Source: Telmatospirillum siberiense
GTDB taxonomy: Bacteria > Pseudomonadota > Alphaproteobacteria > Rhodospirillales > Magnetospirillaceae
Direction of reading: 5' to 3'
DNA length: 64,000 bases
NCBI RefSeq assembly: GCF_002845745.1
Contig: NZ_PIUM01000002.1
Location: forward strand, 186,001-250,000
Below are positions 18,406 to 25,624 of this stretch, one piece after another (position 1 is the first letter of the stretch; every line of letters starts with the position of its first letter). The notes beneath the pieces were generated by a model. That model worked only from the letters and a program-made list of their open reading frames with translations, had not been told where the DNA came from and did no database searches. The position numbers and the translations under genes were made by a program.

Positions 18406-19808
18406 CAGTCCTTGGACATCATGCCGAAGGCGGCCATCCGTTCGTAGAGCGACGCCCTGGAAATCGCCAACAGTTTGGCCGCCGCCGACCTGTTGCCGCC
18501 CGCTTGCAGCAGGGCGGCGGAGATCGCCGCCCTTTCCGCCTGGCCGACCACCGTGGCCAGCGCCTGGACCGGCGGGGGCGAGTCGTTGGCCGGCGGTGCC
18601 GGCGGTCGCGGCAGAATGGCCGCGAAATGTTCGGCGGTCAGCACCGGTGCCTCGACGAGCATGCAAACCCGTTCCAGAATATTGTGCAGTTCTCGGACAT
18701 TGCCCGGCCAATCATGGGCTTTCAGCGCCTCGATGGCGGAGCGGTCAAGTTCGCGAGGGCCTTCGCCCAGCCTCAGACGCAGGAGATCGAGGATGCTCTC
18801 CGCCAGGATTTCGATGTCTTCGCCCCTTTGGCGCAAGGGGGGCAGGGTGATCGGCAGCACATTGATCCGGTAATAAAGGTCGGCGCGGAACAGGTTGGCC
18901 CGCACCAGCGCGGCCAGGTCGCGGCTGGTGGCCGCGATGATCCGGACATCGATGCGCAGAACCTTGTTGCTGCCCAGAGGCTCGATTTCCTTTTCCTGCA
19001 GGGCTCGCAGCAATTTCGTCTGCATGGACAGGGGCATGTCGCCGATTTCATCGAGAAACAGGGTGCCGCCGTTGGCCAGCTGGAACTTGCCGTCGCGCCC
19101 GCGCGGGTCGGCCCCGGTATAGGCGCCGGGAGCGACGCCGAAAAACTCGGCCTCCAGCAGCGCTTCCGGGACGGCGGCGACATTGATGCTGACCATCGGC
19201 CTCAACGCCCTGGCGCTGGCCGCGTGGATGGCATGAGCCAGCAGTTCCTTGCCGGTTCCGGTCTCCCCCATCAGCAGGACAGTGCTGTCCATCTGGGCGG
19301 CCCGGCGGGCCAGGGTCTTGACCTGGCGCACCTCCTCGCTGGTCCCGAGGAATTGCGAGAAGGTGTATTTGGCCTGCCGTTCGCCGGCCAATTCCCGGCG
19401 CGTGCGGTTCAGCTCTTCCTGCAGTTTGGAGAATTTGAACACCAGGGGTTTGAGATATTCGGCCCGGTCGAACAGGACGAGGCCGATACCGCCCTGGATT
19501 TCGCCATTTTCTCCCAGAAGCGGCAAGCGGATGACGACGAAGGAGCGGACACCGAACTCCATGATATCGAGCAGGATGGGTTTGCCGGTGGTCACCACCT
19601 GGCGCATCAGGCTGTTGGGAATGACCTCTTCGACCACCTTGCCGGTGACATCGTAATCGATCCCCAGCAGGGCCTTGTATTTATCGTCCATCCAGGCGAT
19701 GCGGACGTCGCGGTCGACGGCCACCAGCCCTTCGCAGATGGAGGCCATATGGTCGAACATCGATTGCACCGCCCGTTTGCGGATATCCTCCGGGCCGATC
19801 GCCATCAT
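18405..19808 (-). CDS. Sigma-54-dependent activator with PAS sensor, probable regulator of the hydroxybutyrate operon
   Basis: A 467-aa enhancer-binding protein. Residues about 10-130 form a PAS-type sensor (ICEGLVAVDRDVRIAWMDDKYKALL). The AAA+ domain (about 160-390) has Walker A LMGETGTGKELLAHAIH, Walker B GGTLFLDEIGDMP and a GAYTGA loop where most family members have GAFTGA; this loop contacts sigma-54. A Fis-type helix-turn-helix ends the chain (GGNRSAAAKLLAISRASLYERM). The start ATG at 19808 has GGGAG 5 nt upstream. It is divergent from the GntP-bdhA operon, whose promoter region has a -24/-12 site and three matching boxes, so it very likely controls that operon. Confidence 0.93.
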   Translation of the reverse strand: MMAIGPEDIRKRAVQSMFDHMASICEGLVAVDRDVRIAWMDDKYKALLGIDYDVTGKVVEEVIPNSLMRQVVTTGKPILLDIMEFGVRSFVVIRLPLLGENGEIQGGIGLVLFDRAEYLKPLVFKFSKLQEELNRTRRELAGERQAKYTFSQFLGTSEEVRQVKTLARRAAQMDSTVLLMGETGTGKELLAHAIHAASARALRPMVSINVAAVPEALLEAEFFGVAPGAYTGADPRGRDGKFQLANGGTLFLDEIGDMPLSMQTKLLRALQEKEIEPLGSNKVLRIDVRIIAATSRDLAALVRANLFRADLYYRINVLPITLPPLRQRGEDIEILAESILDLLRLRLGEGPRELDRSAIEALKAHDWPGNVRELHNILERVCMLVEAPVLTAEHFAAILPRPPAPPANDSPPPVQALATVVGQAERAAISAALLQAGGNRSAAAKLLAISRASLYERMAAFGMMSKD

Positions 19809-19829
19809 TTTTCTCCCGCCCCAGTGGGC

Positions 19830-19846
19830 CAACCAATTGAATTGTG
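19830..19846. promoter_or_regulatory. Operator-like dyad CAATTGAATTG upstream of the sigma-54 activator gene
   Basis: The 17-nt string CAACCAATTGAATTGTG begins 22 nt before the activator start codon and contains the dyad CAATT-G-AATTG. Exactly the same 17-mer recurs at 38338-38354 before the DUF1993 gene. The factor that would bind is unknown. Confidence 0.4.
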
Positions 19847-19866
19847 GAGGGCCCGCTTGTCAGCTC

Positions 19867-19972
19867 TGTCCGGCTTTCCGGGCATAGTGTCCGATTTCTT
19901 GGACGTTCACAACCTGCGGGAATGGCACAGTCCGGGTTATGGCACCTGGGATACTGTCCGCCAAAGCGGACA
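19867..19972 (+). promoter_or_regulatory. Three activator boxes TGTCC-N8-GG(A/G)C
   Basis: Boxes at 19867-19884, 19888-19905 and 19955-19972 all read TGTCC, 8 nt, then GGGCA, GGACG or GGACA. Starts are 21 and 67 nt apart, close to whole helical turns. The third sits in a perfect 8-bp inverted repeat (CTGTCCGC / GCGGACAG). They lie about 75-180 nt upstream of the -24/-12 promoter, as enhancer sites of a sigma-54 activator should. Confidence 0.7.
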
Positions 19973-20045
19973 GAAGTCTCGCCATCGGCTTGGGGGCATT
20001 CGATAAAACCCCAGGAAAACCGCGACTTTTGCGGTGTTCGTCCAA

Positions 20046-20061
20046 TGGCATAAGCGTTGCA
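20046..20061 (+). promoter_or_regulatory. Sigma-54 promoter of the hydroxybutyrate operon
   Basis: TGGCATAAGCGTTGCA matches the -24/-12 consensus TGGCAC-N5-TTGCA with one mismatch; the invariant GG is at 20047-20048 and GC at 20059-20060. Transcription should begin near 20072, giving a leader of about 95 nt to the GntP permease start. Confidence 0.82.
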
Positions 20062-20165
20062 CTCGGCTGTGGTACGGCGACGGACCGGACTTTTAAGTCC
20101 GACCGTGCCGGCAATGACAAGGCTCGACCCGAAAACGGGCAATGCCAACCCAAGGAGGAACACCA

Positions 20166-21569
20166 ATGAGTTTCCTGATCTGTATCGGGGCACTGCTTTT
20201 TTTGATGTTCGTCGCCTACCGGGGCTTCAGCGTGATCCTTTTCGCGCCCATCGCCGCCCTGGGGGCCGTACTGCTGACCAATCCATCGTTGGTGCTGCCG
20301 GTCTACAGCGGTCTGTTCATGGATAAGATGGTCTTCTTCATCCAGAACTATTTCCCGGTGTTTCTGCTGGGAGCGCTGTTCGGCAAGGTCATCGAGATGT
20401 CGGGATTCGCCCGTGCCATCGTGACCGCGGTCATCGGGATGGTCGGGCGCAAGCGGGCCGTGCTTTCGATCGTGCTGGTCGGCGGCCTTCTGACCTATGG
20501 CGGCGTCTCGCTGTTCGTCGTGGTTTTCGCCGTCTATCCCTTCGCCGCCGAAATGTTCCGCCAGGGCAATCTGCCCAAGCGGTTGATTCCAGGAACCATC
20601 GCGCTCGGCGCCTTCACCCTGACCATGGATAGCCTGCCCGGCACGCCGCAAATCCAGAACGTCATACCGACCACCTTCTTCAAGACCGACATCTATGCCG
20701 CGCCGATTCTGGGAACCATCGGCGGGATCTTCATTCTGGTGTGCGGCGTCGCCTATCTGGAATGGCGTCTGAAGCAGGCCGAGGCCGACGGCGAGGGCTA
20801 TGGCAGCGGACATAGCCAGGAGCCCGATCCCGACGTCATTGCCGGCACATCCATCGTCAATCCGGTGATCGCCATCCTGCCGCTCTTCGTCGTGGGTATC
20901 ATGAACCTGGTGTTCACCAAGCTGATTTTTCCCACTTACTACGCCTCGGCCAATGCCGAGATTAATCTTCCCGGCCTGGCCAAGCCGATCGCCGTCGTCG
21001 TGAAGACGCAGATCGGCATCTGGTCGGTCGAGGCCGCCCTGGTGCTGGGCATCCTGACTGTCGTGCTGTTCGCGTTCAAAACCATTTCGACCAAATTCGC
21101 CGACGGCAGCAAGGCGGCCGTCGCCGGATCGCTCCTGGCCTCGGTCAACACGGCCACCGAATACGGGTTCGGCGCGGTGATCGCCGCACTTCCCGGCTTC
21201 ATGGTCATCAAGGACGCGTTGCAGGCCATTCCCAATCCGCTGGTCAACGAGGCGATCACGGTGACCACGCTGGCCGGCGTCACCGGATCGGCGTCCGGCG
21301 GCATGGGCATCGCCCTGGCCGCCATGGCCAATCAATTCGTCGCCTCCGCCAATGCCGCCGGCATTCCTCTAGAGGTGTTGCACCGGGTGGCGGCGATGGC
21401 CAGCGGCGGCATGGACACCCTGCCGCACAACGGCGCGGTCATTACCCTGCTGGCCGTCACCGGGCTTACTCATCGGCAGTCCTACATGGATATCTTCGCC
21501 ATCACCTGCATCAAAACCGCGGCCGTCTTCCTTGTCATCCTGGTCTACTACCTGACCGGGCTGGTCTGA
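20166..21569 (+). CDS. GntP-family permease, probably D-3-hydroxybutyrate uptake
   Basis: An inner-membrane carrier of 467 aa with about 12 hydrophobic segments. The pattern GKVIEMSGFARAIVTAVIG, a long glycine-rich YGGVSLFVVVFAVYPFA segment and GASGGMGIAL-like SASGGMGIALAAMANQF near the C-terminus are typical of GntP/citrate-type importers found beside 3-hydroxybutyrate dehydrogenase. The start at 20166 is set by AAGGAGG 8 nt upstream; an earlier in-frame ATG at 20142 has no such site. First gene of a sigma-54 operon with bdhA and the CoA-transferase. Confidence 0.87.
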   Translation: MSFLICIGALLFLMFVAYRGFSVILFAPIAALGAVLLTNPSLVLPVYSGLFMDKMVFFIQNYFPVFLLGALFGKVIEMSGFARAIVTAVIGMVGRKRAVLSIVLVGGLLTYGGVSLFVVVFAVYPFAAEMFRQGNLPKRLIPGTIALGAFTLTMDSLPGTPQIQNVIPTTFFKTDIYAAPILGTIGGIFILVCGVAYLEWRLKQAEADGEGYGSGHSQEPDPDVIAGTSIVNPVIAILPLFVVGIMNLVFTKLIFPTYYASANAEINLPGLAKPIAVVVKTQIGIWSVEAALVLGILTVVLFAFKTISTKFADGSKAAVAGSLLASVNTATEYGFGAVIAALPGFMVIKDALQAIPNPLVNEAITVTTLAGVTGSASGGMGIALAAMANQFVASANAAGIPLEVLHRVAAMASGGMDTLPHNGAVITLLAVTGLTHRQSYMDIFAITCIKTAAVFLVILVYYLTGLV

Positions 21570-21675
21570 ACGTCGCCGAACGGCCGTTTCCGCGGGGTAC
21601 GCGCGGGAACGGCGGGGTCATCATCACGGCATCCGTGCGGATCCGGACGCCGTTAAAAAAAGGAAGGAAACAGCC

Positions 21676-22458
21676 ATGCTGAAGGGATTGACCGCCGTCG
21701 TCACCGGATCGACCAGCGGGATTGGTCTGGGAATCGCCACGGCTCTTGCCGCCGAGGGCGCCGATATCATGCTGAACGGTTTCGGCGATCCCGCCGTCAT
21801 CGAAAGCCTGCGTGCCGGCCTGGCGACCGAATTCGGTGTTCAGGTCGTTTACAACGGCGCCGATTTGTCCACGGCGGCCGGATGCGAGGCCCTGGTCGAA
21901 GACGCCGAGGAGCGCCTGGGCAAGGTGGATATCCTGGTCAACAATGCCGGCATCCAGCATGTGGCGCGCGTCGAGAATTTTCCGGTCGAGCGCTGGGATG
22001 CGGTGATTTCCATCAATCTGTCCTCGGCGTTCCACACCATGCGCAAGGCATTGCCTGGCATGCAGAAGAGGGGTTTCGGCCGGATCATCAACATCGCGTC
22101 GGCTCACGGTTTGGTGGCGTCGGCGGAAAAGTCGGCCTATGTCGCCGCCAAGCATGGTCTGGTCGGCCTGACCAAAGTGGTGGCGCTGGAAAATGCCGAA
22201 AGCCCGATCACCTGTAACGCCATTTGTCCGGGCTGGGTGCTGACCCCCCTGGTCCGGGCGCAGATCGAGGCGCGGGCCCGGACCGAAGGGAAAAGTGTGG
22301 CCCAGGCCGAGCGCGAACTGCTGATCGAGAAACAGCCTTCGGCGCGCTTTACCACCGTCGAGCAATTGGGCGCTGTGGCGGTGTTCCTGTCCAGCCCGGG
22401 AGCGGCCAATATCACCGGCGCATCGTTGCCGGTCGATGGCGGCTGGGTGGCGCGATGA
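21676..22458 (+). CDS. bdhA: D-3-hydroxybutyrate dehydrogenase
   Basis: A 260-aa SDR that interconverts D-3-hydroxybutyrate and acetoacetate with NAD+. It has the cofactor motif TGSTSGIGLGIA, VDILVNNAGIQHVARVE, the serine in NIASAHGLVAS, YVAAKHGLVGLTK with catalytic Tyr and Lys, and the family-typical ITCNAICPGWVLTPLV and QPSARFTTVEQLG. AAGGAAGG precedes the ATG. It lies about 105 nt after the GntP gene; that gap can fold into a GC-rich hairpin (about 21583-21616). Confidence 0.94.
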   Translation: MLKGLTAVVTGSTSGIGLGIATALAAEGADIMLNGFGDPAVIESLRAGLATEFGVQVVYNGADLSTAAGCEALVEDAEERLGKVDILVNNAGIQHVARVENFPVERWDAVISINLSSAFHTMRKALPGMQKRGFGRIINIASAHGLVASAEKSAYVAAKHGLVGLTKVVALENAESPITCNAICPGWVLTPLVRAQIEARARTEGKSVAQAERELLIEKQPSARFTTVEQLGAVAVFLSSPGAANITGASLPVDGGWVAR

Positions 22459-22510
22459 GCGTTGCTGCGGGGAGGGGCCGGCAGTCCGGCGAGATCATGA
22501 GGGGGCGCGA

Positions 22511-23176
22511 ATGAGCAAGGCTGTCAGTGTCACCAGGGCTGTCGAGATGGTTCCCGACGGTGCCTCATTGTTGATCGGCGGTTTCATGGGAGTCGGTTCG
22601 CCGCACCGCGTCATCGCCGAGCTGGTTCGCCAGGGCCGCAAGGATCTGACGGTCATCGCCAATGATTCGGCGCGTCCGGGCTTCGGCATCGGACAACTCA
22701 TCGACGCCCGGCTGGTTCGCAAACTGGTGACCAGCCACATCGGGACCAATCCCGAAACGCAACGCCAGATGATCGCCGGCGAGACCGAGGTCGATCTGGT
22801 GCCGCAGGGGACTTTGGCCGAGCGTATCCGGGCCGGTGGGTTCGGACTGGGCGGCGTGCTGACCCCGACCGGTGTCGGTACCGTCGTCGCCGAAGGCAAA
22901 CGAACGATCGAGGTGGACGGTAAGGTCTTCCTGTTGGAAGAACCGTTGAAGGCCGATTTCGCCCTGCTTTTCTGCCGACGGGCTGATTACCTGGGAAATC
23001 TGGACTATTTCCTGACGGCCAGGAACTTCAATCCCCTCATGGCCACCGCCGGCGGAACCGTGATCGCCGAACCCAACGAGATCGTGCCGACAGGCGTCAT
23101 TCCGCCCGACGAGGTGGTGACGCCGCATGTTCTGGTCGATCATTTCATCGAGAAGGGGGCTTCCCATGGACGATAA
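22511..23176 (+). CDS. 3-oxoacid/acetoacetate CoA-transferase, alpha subunit
   Basis: Subunit A (221 aa) of a family I CoA-transferase. LLIGGFMGVGSPHRVI matches the oxyanion/CoA-binding Gly-rich loop, and IANDSARPGFGIG and EVDLVPQGTLAERIRAGG follow the AtoD/ScoA pattern. With the next gene it would activate acetoacetate as acetoacetyl-CoA after bdhA. The start ATG at 22511 follows GGGGGCGCGA; it overlaps the next gene by 11 nt. A close paralogue lies at 40851-41513. Confidence 0.92.
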   Translation: MSKAVSVTRAVEMVPDGASLLIGGFMGVGSPHRVIAELVRQGRKDLTVIANDSARPGFGIGQLIDARLVRKLVTSHIGTNPETQRQMIAGETEVDLVPQGTLAERIRAGGFGLGGVLTPTGVGTVVAEGKRTIEVDGKVFLLEEPLKADFALLFCRRADYLGNLDYFLTARNFNPLMATAGGTVIAEPNEIVPTGVIPPDEVVTPHVLVDHFIEKGASHGR

Positions 23177-23828
23177 GGTCACCATCGCCAGGCGCGTCGC
23201 CCTGGAATTGCGTGAAGGCGATCTGGTCAATCTGGGGATCGGCCTGCCGACCACCGTGGCCCGTTATCTGCCGGCCGGCGTCACCGTGCATTTCCAGTCC
23301 GAAAACGGCATCATCGGCATGGCGCCGGTGCCCGAGGCGGGGCTGGAGGCCGAATTCCTCACCGATGCCGGCGGCGGTTATATCGGCGCCGTGCCCGGGG
23401 CCGCCGCTTTCGACAGTTGCATGTCGTTCGGGCTGATCCGGGGCGGACATCTGGATGTTACCGTGCTGGGCGGCCTGCAAGTCGATGAACTGGGGCAATT
23501 GGCCAATTGGATGGTGCCCGGAAAGATGGTTCCCGGCATGGGCGGCGCCATGGATCTGGTCAGCGGAGCGCGGCGGGTGATCGTCGCCATGACCCATACC
23601 GCCAAGGGCGAGGCCAAGGTCTTGAAACGCTGCACTTTGCCGCTCACCTCGGTGCGCCGTGTCGATTTGCTGGTCACCGAACTCGCGGTGATCGAGCCGA
23701 CCGGGGAGGGGCTGGTGCTGCGCGAACGGGCCCCCGGTGTTTCGATAGAACAAGTGATCGCCGCGACCGAGGCCCATCTGATCGTTCCTGAGAGCGTTCC
23801 GGAAATGGCCATCGGCGCGGCGGTGTGA
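23166..23828 (+). CDS. 3-oxoacid/acetoacetate CoA-transferase, beta subunit
   Basis: Subunit B (220 aa). The catalytic glutamate that forms the CoA thioester lies in HFQSENGIIGM near residue 50. GLQVDELGQLANWMVPGK and GAMDLVSGARRVIVAMTHTAKG are hallmark blocks of ScoB/AtoA. The start is inside the end of the alpha gene, which implies coupled translation. A terminator-like hairpin follows at 23845-23873. Confidence 0.92.
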   Translation: MDDKVTIARRVALELREGDLVNLGIGLPTTVARYLPAGVTVHFQSENGIIGMAPVPEAGLEAEFLTDAGGGYIGAVPGAAAFDSCMSFGLIRGGHLDVTVLGGLQVDELGQLANWMVPGKMVPGMGGAMDLVSGARRVIVAMTHTAKGEAKVLKRCTLPLTSVRRVDLLVTELAVIEPTGEGLVLRERAPGVSIEQVIAATEAHLIVPESVPEMAIGAAV

Positions 23829-23844
23829 AAACTGGCGGGGCGAC

Positions 23845-23873
23845 GGGGGCGCCGCCATCCGGCGGTGCTCCCC
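23845..23873 (+). terminator. Hairpin ending the hydroxybutyrate operon
   Basis: GGGGCGCCGCC pairs with GGCGGTGCTCC around an ATCC loop (one wobble and small mismatches), 17 nt after the CoA-transferase stop. No T run follows. Confidence 0.5.
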
Positions 23874-24242
23874 GGTCTGCGACGGGATAACGCGGCGAGG
23901 TATGTACCTGATGAAGATAAGGCCTTCTTCCGTGTGCGTTGTTTTTATGCCAAGTACATTCTAGAAATAAAAATAGATATTATGATAATAATCTACATAT
24001 ATACACAATATATATTGCGTGAATTTTGCAAATTTTTAAAGATGCATGCGTGATTTCGGCAAATTTTACTGTCTGTTGAAACGAGATGATAACCGCTCTA
24101 ATTTAGAAAGGTGTCGCCCGCATATTTTCCAATGGATGGCTGGCGGGATGCCGATTCTTGATGCATCCTGGACATCATCGTATCTTGATGTCTGTCCGGC
24201 GCGGTCGTTCGCCCCGGATGAATCCAGGAGGGAGCGGCGGCC
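23874..24242. other. AT-rich non-coding stretch before the first beta-glucosidase gene
   Basis: No gene is supportable here. Between about 23930 and 24110 the composition drops sharply to AT-rich, with runs such as ATATTATGATAATAATCTA and ATATATACACAATATATATT, in a window that is otherwise near 60-65 percent GC. It probably contains the promoter of the GH1 gene and could bind nucleoid proteins; no clear operator was found. Confidence 0.6.
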
Positions 24243-25568
24243 ATGACCAATGTGATCTTTCCCCGGGATTTTCTGTGGGGCGCCTCGACTTCATCCTATC
24301 AAATCGAAGGGGCCCTCGACGCCGACGGGCGGGGGCCTTGCGTGTGGGATACCTTCGCGGCGGAGGGGCGGATTTCCGACGGCAGCACGGCGGCCGTCGC
24401 CTGCGATCATTACCATCGCTGGCCGGAAGACATCGCGCTCATGCGGGCCGCCGGTTTCAACGCCTATCGCTTCTCCATCGCCTGGCCGCGGGTGCTGCCG
24501 ACGGGGACCGGCGCCGTCAATGGCAAGGGGCTCGATTTCTACGATCGGCTGGTCGACGGTCTGCTGGCCGCCGGCATTCGTCCGATGGCCTGTCTTTATC
24601 ACTGGGATCTGCCGCAACCGCTGGAGGATCGCGGCGGCTGGCAGGGCCGCGAGATCATCGGTCCCTTCGCCGATTACGCCGCCATCGTCGCGGCGCGCTT
24701 GGCCGATCGCGTCAAGGACTGGATGATGCTGAACGAGCCCAATGTGGTGGCCATCTTCGGCTATGGTGTCGGAGAGCACGCGCCGGGCCATAAACTGGGC
24801 GAAGTCGGCATGCTCAGGGCGCTGCATCATCAAAATCTGGCACAAGGCCAGGCGTTGCGGGCGCTGCGCGCGGCGCATGCCGATCTTCGGCTGGGAACGG
24901 TGATCAATCTTCAGCCATGCCGCGCCGAATCGGCGAAGGCCGAGGACGTCGCCGCCGCCGCCCGCTGGGATGCCGTGTGGAACCGCGTCCCGCTCGATGG
25001 AGTGCTGCGCGGGCGCATCCCCCCGTTGCTCGCCGAAAAAATGGCCGGCTTCGTCCTGCCGGGGGACGAGGCTGCGATCGGCTATCCGATCGATCTGTTG
25101 GGGATCAATTATTATTCCCGCATGACGATGAAATACGAGACCGGGCATCCCTTCGACGTCTGGTGGGGCGATGCCCATTGCGAGCGATGGACAGACATGG
25201 CCTGGCCGGTGCAACCGGACGGCCTTTACGACCTGCTGGCCGAACTGAAACGGGACTATGACAATCCCGCCGTCTATATCGCGGAAAATGGTGCGGCCTA
25301 CGAGGATGTCCCCGGTCCGGACGGCGAGGTGCATGACGAGGCCCGGGTCGCCTTCCTGAGGGATCACCTGGCCAGCGTCGGACGCGCCGTCGCCGACGGC
25401 TGCAACGTCAAAGGGTATTTGTGCTGGAGTTTGCTCGACAATTTCGAATGGGCGTTCGGATTGTCGAAGCGGTTCGGCATCGTCAGGGTCGACTATCAGA
25501 CGCTGAAACGCACGCCCAAGGACAGTTACCGCTTCTTCAGCCAAGTGGCGAAGTCGGGGCGCCTGTAA
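24243..25568 (+). CDS. GH1 beta-glucosidase A
   Basis: A 441-aa family 1 glycoside hydrolase, cytoplasmic (no signal peptide), which releases glucose or related sugars from beta-glycosides. It opens with the family signature FPRDFLWGASTSSYQIEGA, keeps the acid/base glutamate in MMLNEPNVV and the nucleophile in VYIAENGAAY, and ends with GYLCWSLLDNFEWAFG (substrate-binding Trp/Glu). It is only moderately similar to the two GH1 genes at 29424 and 30904. The ABC-like gene follows after 56 nt. Confidence 0.95.
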   Translation: MTNVIFPRDFLWGASTSSYQIEGALDADGRGPCVWDTFAAEGRISDGSTAAVACDHYHRWPEDIALMRAAGFNAYRFSIAWPRVLPTGTGAVNGKGLDFYDRLVDGLLAAGIRPMACLYHWDLPQPLEDRGGWQGREIIGPFADYAAIVAARLADRVKDWMMLNEPNVVAIFGYGVGEHAPGHKLGEVGMLRALHHQNLAQGQALRALRAAHADLRLGTVINLQPCRAESAKAEDVAAAARWDAVWNRVPLDGVLRGRIPPLLAEKMAGFVLPGDEAAIGYPIDLLGINYYSRMTMKYETGHPFDVWWGDAHCERWTDMAWPVQPDGLYDLLAELKRDYDNPAVYIAENGAAYEDVPGPDGEVHDEARVAFLRDHLASVGRAVADGCNVKGYLCWSLLDNFEWAFGLSKRFGIVRVDYQTLKRTPKDSYRFFSQVAKSGRL

Positions 25569-25624
25569 GGGACTGACGCCCGCCGGAAGCGGGGCGCGGG
25601 AGATCGCCGGGGGAGAACGACCGA

